Below, in pieces: positions 1 to 12,232 of a DNA stretch of 64,000 nt (the stretch's first letter is position 1; every line of letters starts with the position of its first letter). Both the position numbers and the translations under genes were made by a program. A model generated the notes under the pieces. It made no database searches, was not told the DNA's origin, and saw nothing but the letters and a program-made list of their open reading frames with translations. This DNA is from Aquila chrysaetos chrysaetos (lineage: Eukaryota > Chordata > Aves > Accipitriformes > Accipitridae), in the NCBI RefSeq assembly GCF_900496995.4, contig NC_044019.1, forward strand, positions 806,001-870,000. The letters are read 5' to 3'.

Positions 1-141
1 TGATCTCATTTTTTGACCTGGTACTTCGGAGTCCCCTTTGCTTTCCAATATAGTGAGAACAGTAGCTGCTCAAATGTTCAGAACTGTAGTAATCCTGTCT
101 TTCTCTATGAGATGTTAAAAAGATGTGCTATTTCTTAACAG

Positions 142-3100
142 TTACACTCTGACAAGAAACAGATCAGCGTGGGTTTCATTGGTTATCCAAATGTTGGCAA
201 AAGCTCAGTGATCAATACATTACGATCTAAGAAGGTCTGCAGTGTGGCCCCTATTGCAGGTGAAACAAAGGTAGGAAGAGATCCCTACATTAAAGATAAA
301 AATTAATTATGTAAGTGCATTGTCAAAGGCAGAATTCATGGAAAAATTAGCTCAGTGATGTTTTCAAGTCTTAACACTTGGAACTGTACAGGCTATGTGA
401 CCCTGAGTTTGAGGAGTGGCTGATCGACAGGCATTGCTCTGAAGCACTGCTACTGGAAGCATTCCTGAGTTCCCACTCTACCTGTACAGTAGCACTGTGA
501 TCTGAATGCTCAGCTGCCCTGACTCAGGGTCTGCATTTTCCCCAGTCACATTATTTGGTATGTTTGTGCTGTCAGGCTCTGTTAGTGCTGGTTTTCTAAC
601 TCTGTTCTTCAAGAATGTGACCGTAAACAAGAAGACAAAGTTACAGGAATCTTCTTTGCTAGCCTGTTCATTTTACTCCTAAATATCACTACAGTCAAGA
701 ATCATGGAAGAGGAAGACCACAGAATATCAGAGTTTGTTGTGATTGTAGTTTCCTCACCTTGGTCCTGTGAGTTAGTAGTTTGGTGCAAAACCTTAGGGA
801 TAGCATTGGCTGGTTCAGAAAGAGAAAGGTGCAGTATGTCTTGGCTAGCTAACAAAAATGCCAGGTTATATTCCGTTGTCTGTTAATGCCAAGTTCCTAA
901 GATGAATCCTGTGTGTTAGAACTGTGCATTTAAAAATCAGAACAGAGAGCTGCGTGGAAGGAGGTAACATGGGGAACTACTGATCTCTTTCAGGTATGGC
1001 AATACATCACCTTGATGCGGCGGATTTTTCTCATCGACTGCCCAGGTGTAGTTTATCCCTCTGGAGACACAGAAACAGACATTGTGCTGAAGGGAGTGGT
1101 ATGTATCTGCACTAAATGCTGGAAGATCTTTGCTGTTGTCAATATGATGGGTTCAAAGAAATGAATGCACACTTCCCAAAGGGTTGATATTCTACCATTC
1201 ATTTTCAGGTTCAAGTTGAAAAGATTAAGAGCCCTGAAGATCATATTAGTGCAGTGCTGGAAAGAGCCAAACCAGAGTACATCAGAAAGACGTACAAGAT
1301 TGATTCCTGGAAGGATACAGAAGACTTCCTTGAGAAACTTGCTTGTAGGACTGGAAAACTGCTAAAGGTGTGATGACTTTCTGCATTTGCAGGCTGGAAG
1401 GGCATGTGGCCTGTTACTGAACATGGGAAATACAAATGTTTCTGTTGCTTATAGGTAATGGAAAGGTGGTATGCCCTGCAAATGTGGACATAAACTGTTA
1501 CTGGGTTCTTTCAGGGTGGTGAGCCTGACCTGCAAACTGTGAGCAAGATGGTTCTCAATGACTGGCAGAGGGGCAGAATCCCATTCTTTGTGAAGCCACC
1601 GAATGCAGAAACAGGTCCCCAGGTGAGAACGTGATGCTCGTGCCTCTTCTTTATGTTATTCAGTTCTCCTAATGGTATTCACTGTTCTTTTTCCCAGAGT
1701 GCCATGTAACTTGGGCAGTGCATGTCTTGGACTCTGCCCAAATCTGGTGATTCAGGTGGCACTTGCTTCAGTTTGGTGAGGATCAGGTAGCAGTGCTCTT
1801 CACAGAGATGTCTGAGCCATTTTACAATCATCTGACTACCAGAAGTGTCAGTAATCCTCCCATTGTTAGCCTGTTATCTTAGACTTTTTCCAAAGAGATA
1901 AAATGGAAATTGCTCTCAGAGATGGTGGGACAGACTTTGTGGATAACACATCCATTATGCCCTTTCTTGTAGCCTCCTGCATTGGAAGTAGCTATGACAT
2001 CAAGCCAAGATAATAATGAAGAGAAAATCTCTGAGTCGGTAACATCAAGTGTGGAGCCAGCAGAAGAGAAGAATAATACAGACACTGAAATTAAGCAACT
2101 CATGTCACATGTTCGGCAGAACTTTGGGAGGATTAATGTGGCACCTCAGTTCTCGGAAGAAGACCTGGTTCCTGTAGATGTGCCAGGCTTTGATGAAACA
2201 GACAGTGATTCTTCTGGAGAGGAGGAGCAGGAAGAGGAGAAAGAGGAAAATGAGCAACATCAAGATTCAGTGGAGGAGGAATCGCAGTTGGCTGTACCAG
2301 GTGCCAGGGAGAGCTCTAAGGCGGTTCTTAAGGCTTTGGAGGAGAAGATTGCAAAATACAAAAAATTTCTGGATAAAGCCAAAGCCAAGAGATTCTCAGC
2401 AATAAGGTATCTGAATCTGTTCACTGACTCAAGTGTTTCTCAGGGGGGAAAAGAGTTAATGCGGTTCTGCTGTGGTTTCCCTCCATTCATGATTCGCTTG
2501 ACTGGTTCCTCTGTGTTGCCACCCACAAGTTGCCACAACTTATCTAGCTTAGCCATAAATATTTGAACTTTGGCCAAGCAGCAGTTTGTTTTTGAAAGAT
2601 TATTCCAAGAAGTCCTGTTTACCAGCCTAACTAAAAATGTTCTCGCTTTTGGAGAGCTGCCTCTTAAGCTGTGGATTAGAAATCTGTTGGTATTCTGGGT
2701 AGCAATATTGCATCCTTGGATGTCTCCTTGATGCTGGGTTCTTTCTTGAGCAGTACCAAGGCTAATGCTCTACCTGGATATGCCGGCTGGTCTCCATGCA
2801 TGTACCTGAGTATCCCAGCTCATCCAGCAGGCCCAGTTTTAGCAAAGCTTATCCACCAGCCTTGTGAGGACTAAGATTTCAAGGTTAAGTGTTATATTTT
2901 GTCCCTTTGTGCAGCGCACAAGCCCAGTAACTCCAGAGACAAGATTACTGTAATATGTTTTTGAGGTACAGAGGCTGTGGCTTTGCTGCTGACAGGCTAC
3001 TGGGATCTGTTGGAGACTGATCACTTCTCGGAGATGGTTACATTTTGTGTTATGACATTCTTTTATTGCTCATTTTATCTTTTGTAGAATCCCTAAGCAG

Positions 3101-5017
3101 CTGAGTGAAAAAGTGTTTGCAAAATCCGTGCAGAAGTCTGAAGAACCCAAAGAAACTGAAGACAGAGGTAAAACAAGATTAGCAGATGTTCTTAATCTAC
3201 ATTTGGAGATCCTGTAAGGAAGAGAAGAGAGGGAGCTAGGGGGGGAAGCGTTCATTAGCTCCTGATTGCAAGTTTTTTTTCCCCTAAAGCTATTTAAATG
3301 TTTCCATAGCTAACCTAAGAGCTGACCGATGATGTGCTGTAGCCTTTCTACAGAACACCTGTCTGTATAGTAAGGTATGTCCCTCTACTAGTGAATGAGG
3401 GTAAAGTGAAGACAAATGTTGTATTTCCAAAAGAATGGTGCTACGGGCAGATTGCAGTCTGAGCAACTTCCGTTCCACACGGTGTAATATTACACAGAAG
3501 GGAGTGGAAGGGGTTTATGACATTATAAAAGCACAGAGCTACTTCAGGCTGTAGGTTTTATTGGAGTGATTTCAAGAGTGTGGCTTCAGTTTCCATAGTA
3601 AGTTTGATTAAAGGCTAAATGGTGGGACAACCCTCTTCCGACAAGACTATGAAATTCTTCTGGACTTGCATGAGACTTTAAGCAGTCTGCTTCTCAAGAG
3701 CAGTTTTCATAGTAATAGCGAGTGATTCTCTGGTAAGGACCATGCATGTTGTTTTGGTAGAAGCTATTAAAATATGACCAAAGGAATGCTTTGCTGAAGT
3801 AAATGGGATGGTGACCCCAGTCTTAAGTGCTGCAAAAGAGATGCGTGGTTTGGAAGATGCCCAAGTATGTGATCTCTGCTGTTTGCAGGCAGCACAGAGA
3901 AGAAAAGAAAAAGGAAAGGAGAAGAGGAAGATGATGATGACCTTTTGGGTAAACAGCCTTGCAAGAAACTTACATCCAAAGAGGTAAGTGTGATTTCTTG
4001 TAGTACAACAAATGAGCTGGCTTTTTTTTATACATAGATTTCCCATTACCACTTAGGAGCTTTGAGACTGGGTGCTAGTAGGAGGGAGAGACCGTGGGGA
4101 CTGTAGCTGAGGTAGGGCGAATGTGAAGACAGGGTGACTTGCTGCTGACCTGAGATGTGACAGCAGCATGTTCCAGCTGAGCATGGACCCATAAAAGGGT
4201 CCAGCAGGAACCACAACAGAAGGAGTGTTGAAGGGGAGAATCCTTTGTGGGTAACCGTTCTGCTTTCAGCATTAGCTTGCCCACTGATGCTGTTAAGAGA
4301 GCAGGGTTCTAAATGCTGGGAGATGGGAGAATTTGGAACTAGATGGGCAGGACTATTCTGTCTTGAAAGAGAGCTGCTGCTGCTATTTTCTATTCATGTT
4401 AGTCAAGTCTAAACAATTCTTCTAGAGTAACTTAAATACAAAGTGAAATAGTCTGTCTGTAGGACTTTGAAAGTGATTTGTAAGCAAACTTGTACAGCAA
4501 GGGCTTTTTGGAAAGGGGAGCAGAAGACTGGGGAGAGGGGAGGAGAAGACTGAATTCCATTTATGAACGTTCTGTCACATCTCCTGTTAAAGACCTCTTA
4601 CCTGACTATGCCCATCAGGTTGCTTCTTGTATCTTGTTTACTACTTCTGTAAAGATTAAAGTGTATTTTCCTTTGTAACATTTTAAGAGCATGGGTGGGT
4701 GGGTTCCGTATCAATGTCCATATATTCATGTCAGTAATGTTTTGTTTGAAATTATTTATTTTACTTAAGGCATGTGGAATGCAAAGTGAACAACATTTGA
4801 AAGAATGCAAACAAATTCAGGCTATGGATACTGTGGATTTGCTAATGTGTTTTGTGTGTATTTGCAGAGAAGACGAGCTGAGAGGCAGCAGCGCTCCAAG
4901 AAAGTTGGAGTCCGGTATTATGAAACTCACAACGTGAAAAATAAGAATAAGAACAAGAAAAAAACTGGCTTGGAGGAACAAAGATCAAAGCACAAAAAAT
5001 ACAAACATAAGCAATAA
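142..5017 (+). CDS. GNL2: Nucleolar GTP-binding protein 2 (NOG2/Nog2p), 3' half, 5' end outside window
   Basis: GNL2 is a nucleolar GTPase that acts in late assembly and export of the 60S ribosomal subunit. Eight exons are visible: 142-270, 994-1098, 1209-1367, 1515-1622, 1973-2406, 3088-3167, 3889-3983 and 4868-5017. All have GT-AG borders and matching phases. The first carries the G1 loop GYPNVGKSS and the GETK switch. The second carries the G3 motif DCPGV. The family has a circularly permuted G domain, so the G4/G5 motifs should lie in exons before this window. Exon 1973-2406 encodes an acidic Glu/Ser tail; the last exons are Lys/Arg-rich, as expected for a nucleolar protein, and end in TAA at 5015-5017. 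The order and wording of the exons match the human protein closely. The four introns longer than 600 bp (271-993, 2407-3087, 3168-3888, 3984-4867) show no RNA gene or repeat that I can recognise. Confidence 0.95.
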
Positions 5018-5028
5018 CTGCTTATTCT

Positions 5029-5034
5029 ATTAAA
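5029..5034 (+). terminator. GNL2 polyadenylation signal (ATTAAA)
   Basis: ATTAAA lies only 12 bases after the GNL2 stop codon. The 3' UTR would then be only a few tens of bases long. It is the common variant of AATAAA, and no better hexamer follows closely. Confidence 0.55.
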
Positions 5035-5264
5035 TTTTACATAAAACAGCTCTAGTATGCAGTGGCTTTTTTTAATATAAAACTTGTAGTTCCCATTCAA
5101 AGCCTAGTTTGACTTGTCTGTCTTGTTCCCAGGAGTAGCATCTCACTCTTTGTTTCTGCATCATCTGAAAGTTCTTTATGCAGTTGGAGACCGTGGTATT
5201 TCCACATCACCATCTAAGGCCAGTAAACACTGCATTGGTAAAACATATCCTGAAGTGTTATTCA

Positions 5265-5326
5265 GTGGTGGTGGTTTGTTTGTTTTGTTGTGTTTTTGGG
5301 GTTTTTTTTGTTGGTTTTTTTTTTTT
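5265..5326. repeat. T/G low-complexity tract
   Basis: Runs of 4 to 12 T are broken by one to four G. The tract sits in the roughly 700-bp gap between the convergent 3' ends of GNL2 and DNALI1 (5035-5750), which otherwise shows nothing I recognise. Similar tracts occur at 21397-21460 and 39052-39140, and as A/C on the + strand at 18341-18375 and 29963-29988. Confidence 0.7.
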
Positions 5327-5750
5327 CTGGAAACTAGCTTTATGGAGTTTTTCATATGACTACAGTGAATTATCTTTCCCACGTCTGCTTGCTATGTATA
5401 ACCAGCTAGTTACACAGGTATCTCAAGTAAAGATTTCTTTTGCTTCCACTGAGAAGCGATGCTTGGAATGGTATCATACCCCTCTTTCATTAGAAATAGC
5501 CACGTAGAGAGCATTGGTATTGCTCATCCTAGGTTACTACTACCGGTTCTCACAAGGGATTTTGATGTACAATTAACACCGACTTGCACATACTCAAGGA
5601 AATACCCTCCAAACACCTGTCCAAGAATTACCTGCAATTTGATTCTTAGTGAATGTGACTTACATTTATTGTAGACACTTCATATGTTGTTTCTGAATTT
5701 TCTACATTTTCAAAGTAATAATGTTACAGAGATGCTTGCATTTAAGAATG

Positions 5751-5756
5751 TTTATT
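5751..5756 (-). terminator. DNALI1 polyadenylation signal (AATAAA on minus strand)
   Basis: TTTATT on the + strand reads AATAAA on the minus strand, about 300 bases past the DNALI1 stop codon at 6050-6052. It is the first good hexamer after the stop. It places the ends of the convergent DNALI1 and GNL2 transcripts about 700 bp apart. Confidence 0.55.
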
Positions 5757-6049
5757 AGTTTACTGCTTTGAAGGTCATGTAATGTATTGCTAACAGGCAA
5801 GTCCCAGACAGGTTCACTATTTAAGGAGCTGAGTGCTGAGGTGGCATTGAAAGAGAGTGCAGTAATTAATGAAGCTCTTGAATTTCAACTCTCCAAGAGA
5901 AAAAGGAAGAAATAATACAATTACGCTGCCTTCAGTTACTGGTAAGTGAAAATTCAAGATTGCTTTATGAAGACAAATCTTTGTCACTAATTGCAAACTT
6001 CTTGCTCTGACAGCTCTTCTGAGCACTGCCTGGAGAACAGCAAAAAAAT

Positions 6050-9000
6050 CTACTTGTTTGGTGCAATGATGCTTTCAAGTTGGGCCTGAAAAACAAATGA
6101 GACAGTACGTCAAATTAGATTCAACCTAAAAAATAAACCCGCGTTGCTGTAAAGTGATAAATTGTTAGATATTCAAAGTGAGGAGCTGAGGGATGCTGCA
6201 ATACTTCAAGAGAAGCAGGCCAGGGTTTTTCTCCCTAGCTATTCCATTCCTTACTACATGTTTTATAAATTAGCTTTTCATTCTTGGCATACACACTTGT
6301 TGCATTCTGAGAAGAAAAGAGCTGGCCTTGGTTCCATACAATGAAAGACTCGTTTTATAATGTAAAGCATTGAAGAGGAAATTAAATAAAAGCTGTTGAA
6401 ACAGTGGTCTGAATTGCCTGACTTCAGGCTGGACTATGTTAGTTAAATTAAATATTTGGCTCTCGCATTTGGAACACAAACTCTGACTCTGGGACAAAAG
6501 TAGCTGGGAACAGCAAGTTTTTCAGTTGCTGAGACAACTTGACGCCCAATTAGTAGATTGATCGGAGAGCTACCCATGCTTAGGGAGCGTGTAGCGCATG
6601 AAGCTTCCAGGACTCTTAGATTGTCCTCTTCCTAGAGGTGCCATCAGAACAAACTACAACACTAGTATACACACAGCTGTTAAGAATAGTTGTACTTCAA
6701 GGAAGAAACATGGATTCAGTGGCAACACATATTTGATCTAACAGTTATTCCATTTTGTACCCTGAAAGATTTCAAGATGGCCTGAAGACGTCAGTGGTTT
6801 AGAAAGGAGAAACTGTAGGAACAATGAAGATGAGGAAAGCAGCTCAGTGTAAAGGAAATGTTTTTAGCGGTAGCCAGAAACATTTAACGTTGTTTATGGT
6901 AACATTTTTTCTTTACTCACAAGATGTGGGGATTTTTTTCCTTTCAAAATCAAAGTAACGAGCAGAAGTGCTGTTTTCACCAAAGCAGCATGCACAAAAT
7001 TACTCCTGTAATTATGCAGTCTGTACTGCATAAGTACACAATTGTTCTTATTAGGTAATATTTAATGTTAAGTCATGTGTCTCGTTATCAGGGAGTCAAC
7101 TTTAACGGCCAACGGCAAAGAAACAAAATTTCTTAATTTGCCTTCACTAGATTTTCTGTTTTGTAGTTGAGAAGGGGTGCTAACCATTACAACCTTACAA
7201 TCAAGTTATGCAGAAATAGATTCCTGGGGTATCAGTGAGGTTTGAAGCCTCTGCATTTGGGGTTCGGCTGCATGCATCTGCTCTCCTCCAGCTGACTATA
7301 ACAATTTATCATTTTCTGAACAAATTCAAAAAATCTCTCCCTGGCGAATGTGTGTATGACTCAAATTCAATCTGACCTGTTGTTTGCATCATCAGGTTTA
7401 CTAGTAATGACCAACTGCTGACTGAGCAAGGAAGTAGAGAATGCAAAAGTGCTGTTTTCCCATTTCATTAAAAATTTAGAGAAAGTGGAACGTTAATACA
7501 AATGCGTCATAAATGTAACACTTTTAAAACTGTAAGGAGAAAGATATTTTTGTATCTTTCCAATTACAAAATGAGAAGTTTTACCATTACTATTTGGAAT
7601 TGCATTTTTTTAACTAACCTTCAGCTGTTGATTTGTTCGTTTCAGGAACTGAACCTCTTCAGTGTGTTTCTTTTCTTCTATCTGTTGCCTTTCACTTTCA
7701 CGTTTTTCAATGGCTTCACATTTAGCTTTCTGTTCACTCACTTGTCTTTCCAGCTGCCGCTTTTCCTCTTCTAGCTCTGCAATCTTGGAAAAGAGCACAG
7801 ATCTCTCAAGTTTTGTTTGTTAGTAATCAATTTTCAGTTAAGATTTTCAGTTAAGATGGAACAAAGTTGTATGTTGTACAGTCTTTAAAATGTTCCAGAT
7901 AGAATAGCACATAATTTATGAAGTGCAATTAAGCCCTAGGAAAACAGTAAGACAAGCGTTTTGATGATCTCCACTGCCATCCAGTGGAAACAGAGATAAC
8001 TGATTTCCGATAAAACTTTTAATGTAATATCCTTATGCTGTATCATGTGCAGAAAACTACATTATGGGGTTAACAGCCCAACTTACTCTTTTTTCCATGT
8101 CAGATTTGCCCTGCTCAGCTTGTAGTGCCTTCCGCATGCCAAACGCAACACTGCTCTCGTACAGTGTCTGGTAAGCAGCAATTGTCATTTGGATTTCATC
8201 CCTGACTCGAAGCAGCAAGAGTCCTCGCTCTGCACAGTTAATTGTAGTTTCACGGATCAGTTCATCTTTAAAGAAAGATTGTGACAATCTGGTTAGAGTA
8301 GCTACTGTCCTCTGGGAATGCTGCTGGATACATACAGGGTCCAGAGATTGTTGCCTTTTACCTATTCTCTGCACCACGGAAGCAACGTGGATTTACCAGA
8401 GATAGTCATAATTTATTTTTCTCTTTTTTGTTACATTACAGCTATAACATCGAGTGCTAGCAAATGAAAGCAGAGTGGTGGTACAGAACCTATGGTAACA
8501 ACAGTGATACTGATCTGCTAAAGCTGTAACGGCAAACACCTAAAAATTTGTAACAATTTTTGCAGTTATCGGGAAGCCTCCAGGAGAGTCGAGAGCCTCC
8601 AGAAGGATCCTGCTCAAACCAGTGGCGATCTCTTGCATTTGGAAGACTGGCAGCAGGTCATCAGGGTCTGTAAGAGTGCTTAACAGTTATACAGTGTTTT
8701 AAGTTAATTTAAAATAACTGTTGGGTTAAGGACAACTAAGAGAATTTGCCTCTTTTACCGTTATGTATGCGTGTCTCTCGAGGGTCAGCTTTATGAGTGA
8801 CAAGGCAGCGTAAAGCGTTGTGTAAAGGCTGGCGGCGTGGGTCGGGGTCACACCCCTCTGAGCTGCAGAGCACGCAAGAGCTGTGGGCCGGCAGCAAAGG
8901 CGGGAGCAGCACGGCTGCCGGAGCAGCAAACCCTCACCCTGCATGGCCAGCACACCTCAGCCAGCCCTGCCCGGCGGGGACCAAGGCCATGTTAAACCTT

Positions 9001-9636
9001 CTGGAAGGAGGCATGCTGGGGTGAGGAGCAGCGATGCTTTCCGCGTCGCCGGTTTGGGCACTGACCGAAGCACTGCGTGTAGAGCTCCCTGCGCACCGGG
9101 CAGATGCCGGTCTCCCGCGCCTGCCTCTGCTGCAGCCGCAGGTCCAGCTGCTCCTGCAGGTGGACGACGTCCAGGCGGGTGCTGGGCGCGCTGGACACCT
9201 CCTGCACCCACCGCTGGTTCTCCTCCTCCCACTCCCTGTCACGACACAGCACCGGGCCTTACTGGGTGCCCCCCGCCGGCCCGGCCGGGCTCTGCCGGGC
9301 AGGGGCGGGCCCGGGCCCGGCCCCGCTCACCGCGGCGGCAGGATGGCGTTGAGGAGCTCCTGCGGCTGCTTCGCGGACTCGGGGGGGGCAGGGGCGGAGG
9401 GAGGGGGGGGCGGGCGGCGGGGCGGGCGGCGGCGGGGTCAGTTGAGCGAGGGGTGCGGAGAGCAGAGAGCGGGAGGCGCGTAGGTGGGGCGGCGGGTAGC
9501 CGAGGCGCGTCGCCGGCCCGGCCCCGCTCACCCCGGGGGAGCGCTTCTCCGTGCGGCGAGTGACGAGCACCGGCGGGTTGTACCGCAGCAGCGAGTCCGG
9601 CGGCGGGATCATGGCGGCCGCGGCCGCTGTCGCCAT
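6050..9636 (-). CDS. DNALI1: Axonemal dynein light intermediate chain 1 (p28 family)
   Basis: DNALI1 is the p28 light chain of single-headed inner-arm dyneins in motile cilia and sperm flagella. Six minus-strand exons: 9532-9636, 9331-9377, 9066-9235, 8087-8265, 7619-7783 and 6050-6085. All have GT-AG borders and consistent phases, giving 233 residues. Exon 1 encodes MIPPPDSLLRYNPPVLV, matching the family start. An extra in-frame ATG eight codons upstream gives a short Ala-rich leader, so the true start could be the second Met. Exon 3 holds VVHLQEQLDLRLQQRQARET. Exon 4 holds INCAERGLLLLRVRDEI. Exon 5 is a Glu/Lys/Gln-rich coiled coil. Exon 6 encodes only AQLESIIAPNK and the stop. The protein is about 25 residues shorter than human p28 (257-258 residues) because exon 2 (47 bp) lacks the proline-rich linker. 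The 1.5-kb last intron (6086-7618) shows nothing recognisable. Confidence 0.93.
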
Positions 9637-10240
9637 GGCGACGGAGTCTTTGTTGCCCCCTCTCGTGCGCAGGCGCAGAAGCGCCCGAGGGCGGTGCCGG
9701 CCGCCTCGGCGGCGGAAGCGCTTCCGCGCGCGGGCCGGAAGCGGCGCGCACTTCCCTTTGTGGCGGCCGGCGGCGCCATGGAGGAGGCGGCGGCGGCCGA
9801 GCGGCGGCGGGAGCGGCGGCGGCGGCGGGAGGTGGCGGTGAAGGCCGAGAAGCGGAGCCCCCGGCGCTCCGCCTCCCGCTCGGCGCGGGGCAGCCAGTCG
9901 CCGCCGGCCGAGGAGCGGCGGGGCCCGGCCGGGCCGCGCCAGGGCAGCCGCGGCAGGAGCAGCAGGTAGGGCCGCCCGGCGGCTGCGGGCCCCGCGCTGC
10001 GCCCGGCCCGGCCGCGGCTCACGGGGCTCAGTCTTCCTCTCGTTGTTTTTAAGATCGCCCAAGAGGAAGAGCAAGTCCGGGCGGAGGAGCCGGTCCCCGC
10101 GGGGCAGGAGGAGCCGGAGCCCGCACCACGCCGCCGTGAAGGTGAAGCAGGTAAATGGCGCTGTCGGTAGCAGCGAGGCCCGGTCCTGCCCGCCGAGGGG
10201 TTCGCGGGGCCGGGCGCTCTTCCCGGCTCCGCAGCGACAG
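8960..10240. promoter_or_regulatory. CpG island over the DNALI1/SNIP1 divergent start region
   Basis: This stretch is dense in CpG and G+C compared with both flanks. It covers the first three DNALI1 exons and the first two SNIP1 exons. The boundaries are judged by eye and may be off by 100-200 bp. This is the expected form of a shared housekeeping-type promoter. Confidence 0.75.
9629..9777. promoter_or_regulatory. Bidirectional promoter core with X-box-like, NRF1-like and ETS sites
   Basis: Only 141 bp separate the divergent ATG codons of DNALI1 (9634-9636, minus) and SNIP1 (9778, plus). Motifs seen: GTCGCCATGGCGAC at 9629-9642, one mismatch from the RFX X-box and overlapping the DNALI1 start codon; TGCGCAGGCGCA at 9666-9677, one mismatch from an NRF1 site; GCGGAAGCGCTTCCGC at 9712-9727, a perfect palindrome holding two opposed GGAA ETS cores; and another CCGGAAG just after it. 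There is no TATA box. The gene order and motifs fit a shared promoter serving one ciliary and one housekeeping gene. Confidence 0.75.
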
Positions 10241-12232
10241 CCGTTCCTGTGGGACTCGGGCGCGCGAGGTACGGAACACGACTTCTCGGCCGGCAGTTGT
10301 TTTCTTCTGGTCCTTGTGGTGCGGCGTGTGAGGAAAAGGAGGGTCTTGGCCGTTTACGGGCTCGTGCTGCCCACCTCAGGCTTTGCCCTGAGGGCCTGGG
10401 TCTCCACACATGCGTGTGAACCTGGCCTTTGCTGCTTAGGCAGGCTGTCCCCGCAAGCTTCTTCGCGTGCCCAGAGCAGATGACGCGTCACGCTGTTTCT
10501 TGATCTTGCTTTATTCGGCGTGAGTCGTAGGAATCCAAATAGTTTGGCAAGGAAATAAGTTTCCCTCGCATTGTGTTAGCTCTGCCCACGACACGTCTGG
10601 GTAGGCGTTTTCCATGTGTAGGATTGCGATTTTCTTAAAAGCTGAGGTGCAGTTGCTGCTCTCTTGTTCCAGTTCTGAATTCGTCACCATAAGCGATTCT
10701 TCCTTACAGGAGCGAGATGATCATTGTCGTAGAGTAAACGAGGAGCGAAAGCAGAGATACCCATCAGAACAAGAACACAGGAGAGAGAGAAGTGGTGACA
10801 GAGACAGACACAGAGACCACTCAGACAGAAGGAAGAATCCAAACGAAAGGCCTGGAGTTCGAGGCCACGAGCGAGAGAGGGATGTTCAGAACATCCGTGA
10901 GCAGCAAGCAGAGAGGGAGTTTTATAACGAGAGAAGACGAGAGCATCGACAAAATAACGAAGGCAGTGGTGTTGACCAGAATCCAGAACTCGGTCACTCT
11001 GATAACAAACCTAAAGAAAAAGCTTCTGTAAACAAAGAGAAGCCAAGCTTTGAACTGTCTGGTGCGCTTCTAGAGGATACCAACACTTTCCGAGGTGTTG
11101 TGATTAAGTACAGCGAGCCCCCCGAAGCTCGGATTCCAAAGAAGCGATGGCGCCTCTATCCTTTCAAAAATGACGAGTTTCTCCCAGTCATGTACATTCA
11201 CAGGCAGAGTGCTTATCTTCTGGGCAGGCACCGCCGAATCGCAGATATTCCAATTGACCATCCCTCCTGCTCAAAGCAGCACGCTGTGTTTCAGTACCGG
11301 TAAGTATTACTCTGCCTGCTGGTGAAACGGGATTGTTCAGGAATTTCTGAAGAAAAAAACAACCAAACAGAAAAACCCTGGGTATGCACAGTTGAGAGGT
11401 ACGAGTTTGCTGTAAGTATGTTAGAGAGAGATGGAATTTATGTTTGACTGCTGCATATCATCCTAGCAGTAACCAAAAATATCTGTAATTCCTCTCATTT
11501 AACCACAGGCAGCCTTTTAGTAAGACAAATAACACAGCAGGGTTAAAGACGGAACTGTGCGTATATCTGAACTGGAATAAACCGGCAGGTGTAACTGGCA
11601 GTAAAAGTATTTCAAGGAGAGGTTTTATTTATTTGGTCTTTCACAACAAAGTCTGCTGATCTCCTCTGAAGCAGCAGGGGTTGCCTGCTGCTGGAGACAA
11701 AGATGCTTTCTTAGGGAACAGCCATCTGTTCTGTTGTAGGAATTACTGTATTACATCATCAGAAGTTTCAGAAAGTGATGCAGTCTGTCAGAATCCGCTC
11801 AGTCTCACACAGTTTCTCATTGCTCTCATCAGACCTGTTTGGATCTCTGCACGTACAGCTCACTGGTAACTGCAGCAGGGCTCACGTGTTGGAAAACCCG
11901 TCTGCTTTTGGAGTACGTTTTCTGTCTCGCACTGTTGTGATTGAATCAGTGTTCTTTGTTTTGCTAGGCTTGTGGAGTACACTCGTGCCGATGGTACCGT
12001 TGGCCGCAGAGTAAGGCCCTACATAATCGACCTGGGCTCTGGGAACGGCACTTTTCTAAATAACCAGCGGATTGAACCTCAGCGTTATTACGAACTAAAG
12101 GAAAAGGATGTACTGAAGTTTGGGTTCAGTAGCAGGGAATATGTTCTTCTCCATGAATCTTCAGATAAATCTGAGGCTAACACAAAGGACGATGATGATG
12201 AGGAGGAGAAGGAGGAAGAGTCTGACAGTTAA
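9778..12232 (+). CDS. SNIP1: Smad nuclear-interacting protein 1, FHA domain
   Basis: SNIP1 is a nuclear FHA-domain protein linked to the spliceosome, to TGF-beta/NF-kB co-regulation through p300, and to microRNA processing. Four exons: 9778-9965, 10054-10150, 10710-11299 and 11968-12232. Phases agree, giving 379 residues (human 396). The N-terminal third is Arg/Ser-rich (RSRSPRGRRSRSPHH), diverged in sequence but alike in composition to the mammalian protein. The highly conserved core starts at KPSFELSGALLEDTNTFRGV. The FHA domain shows its diagnostic residues: GR in YLLGRHRRIADIPID, then SCSKQHAVF, then DLGSGNGTFLNN. The C terminus is acidic and ends ESDS, as in mammals. The start lies in a CpG island in a weak Kozak context; no upstream in-frame ATG fits better. 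Introns of 559 and 668 bp show nothing else. Confidence 0.95.

Noticed and set aside
350-412. Possible C/D-box snoRNA in a GNL2 intron (GTGATGT followed about 50 bases later by CTGA)
   Set aside because: The C box is imperfect, the terminal stem is only four base pairs and offset, and no C'/D' pair is evident.
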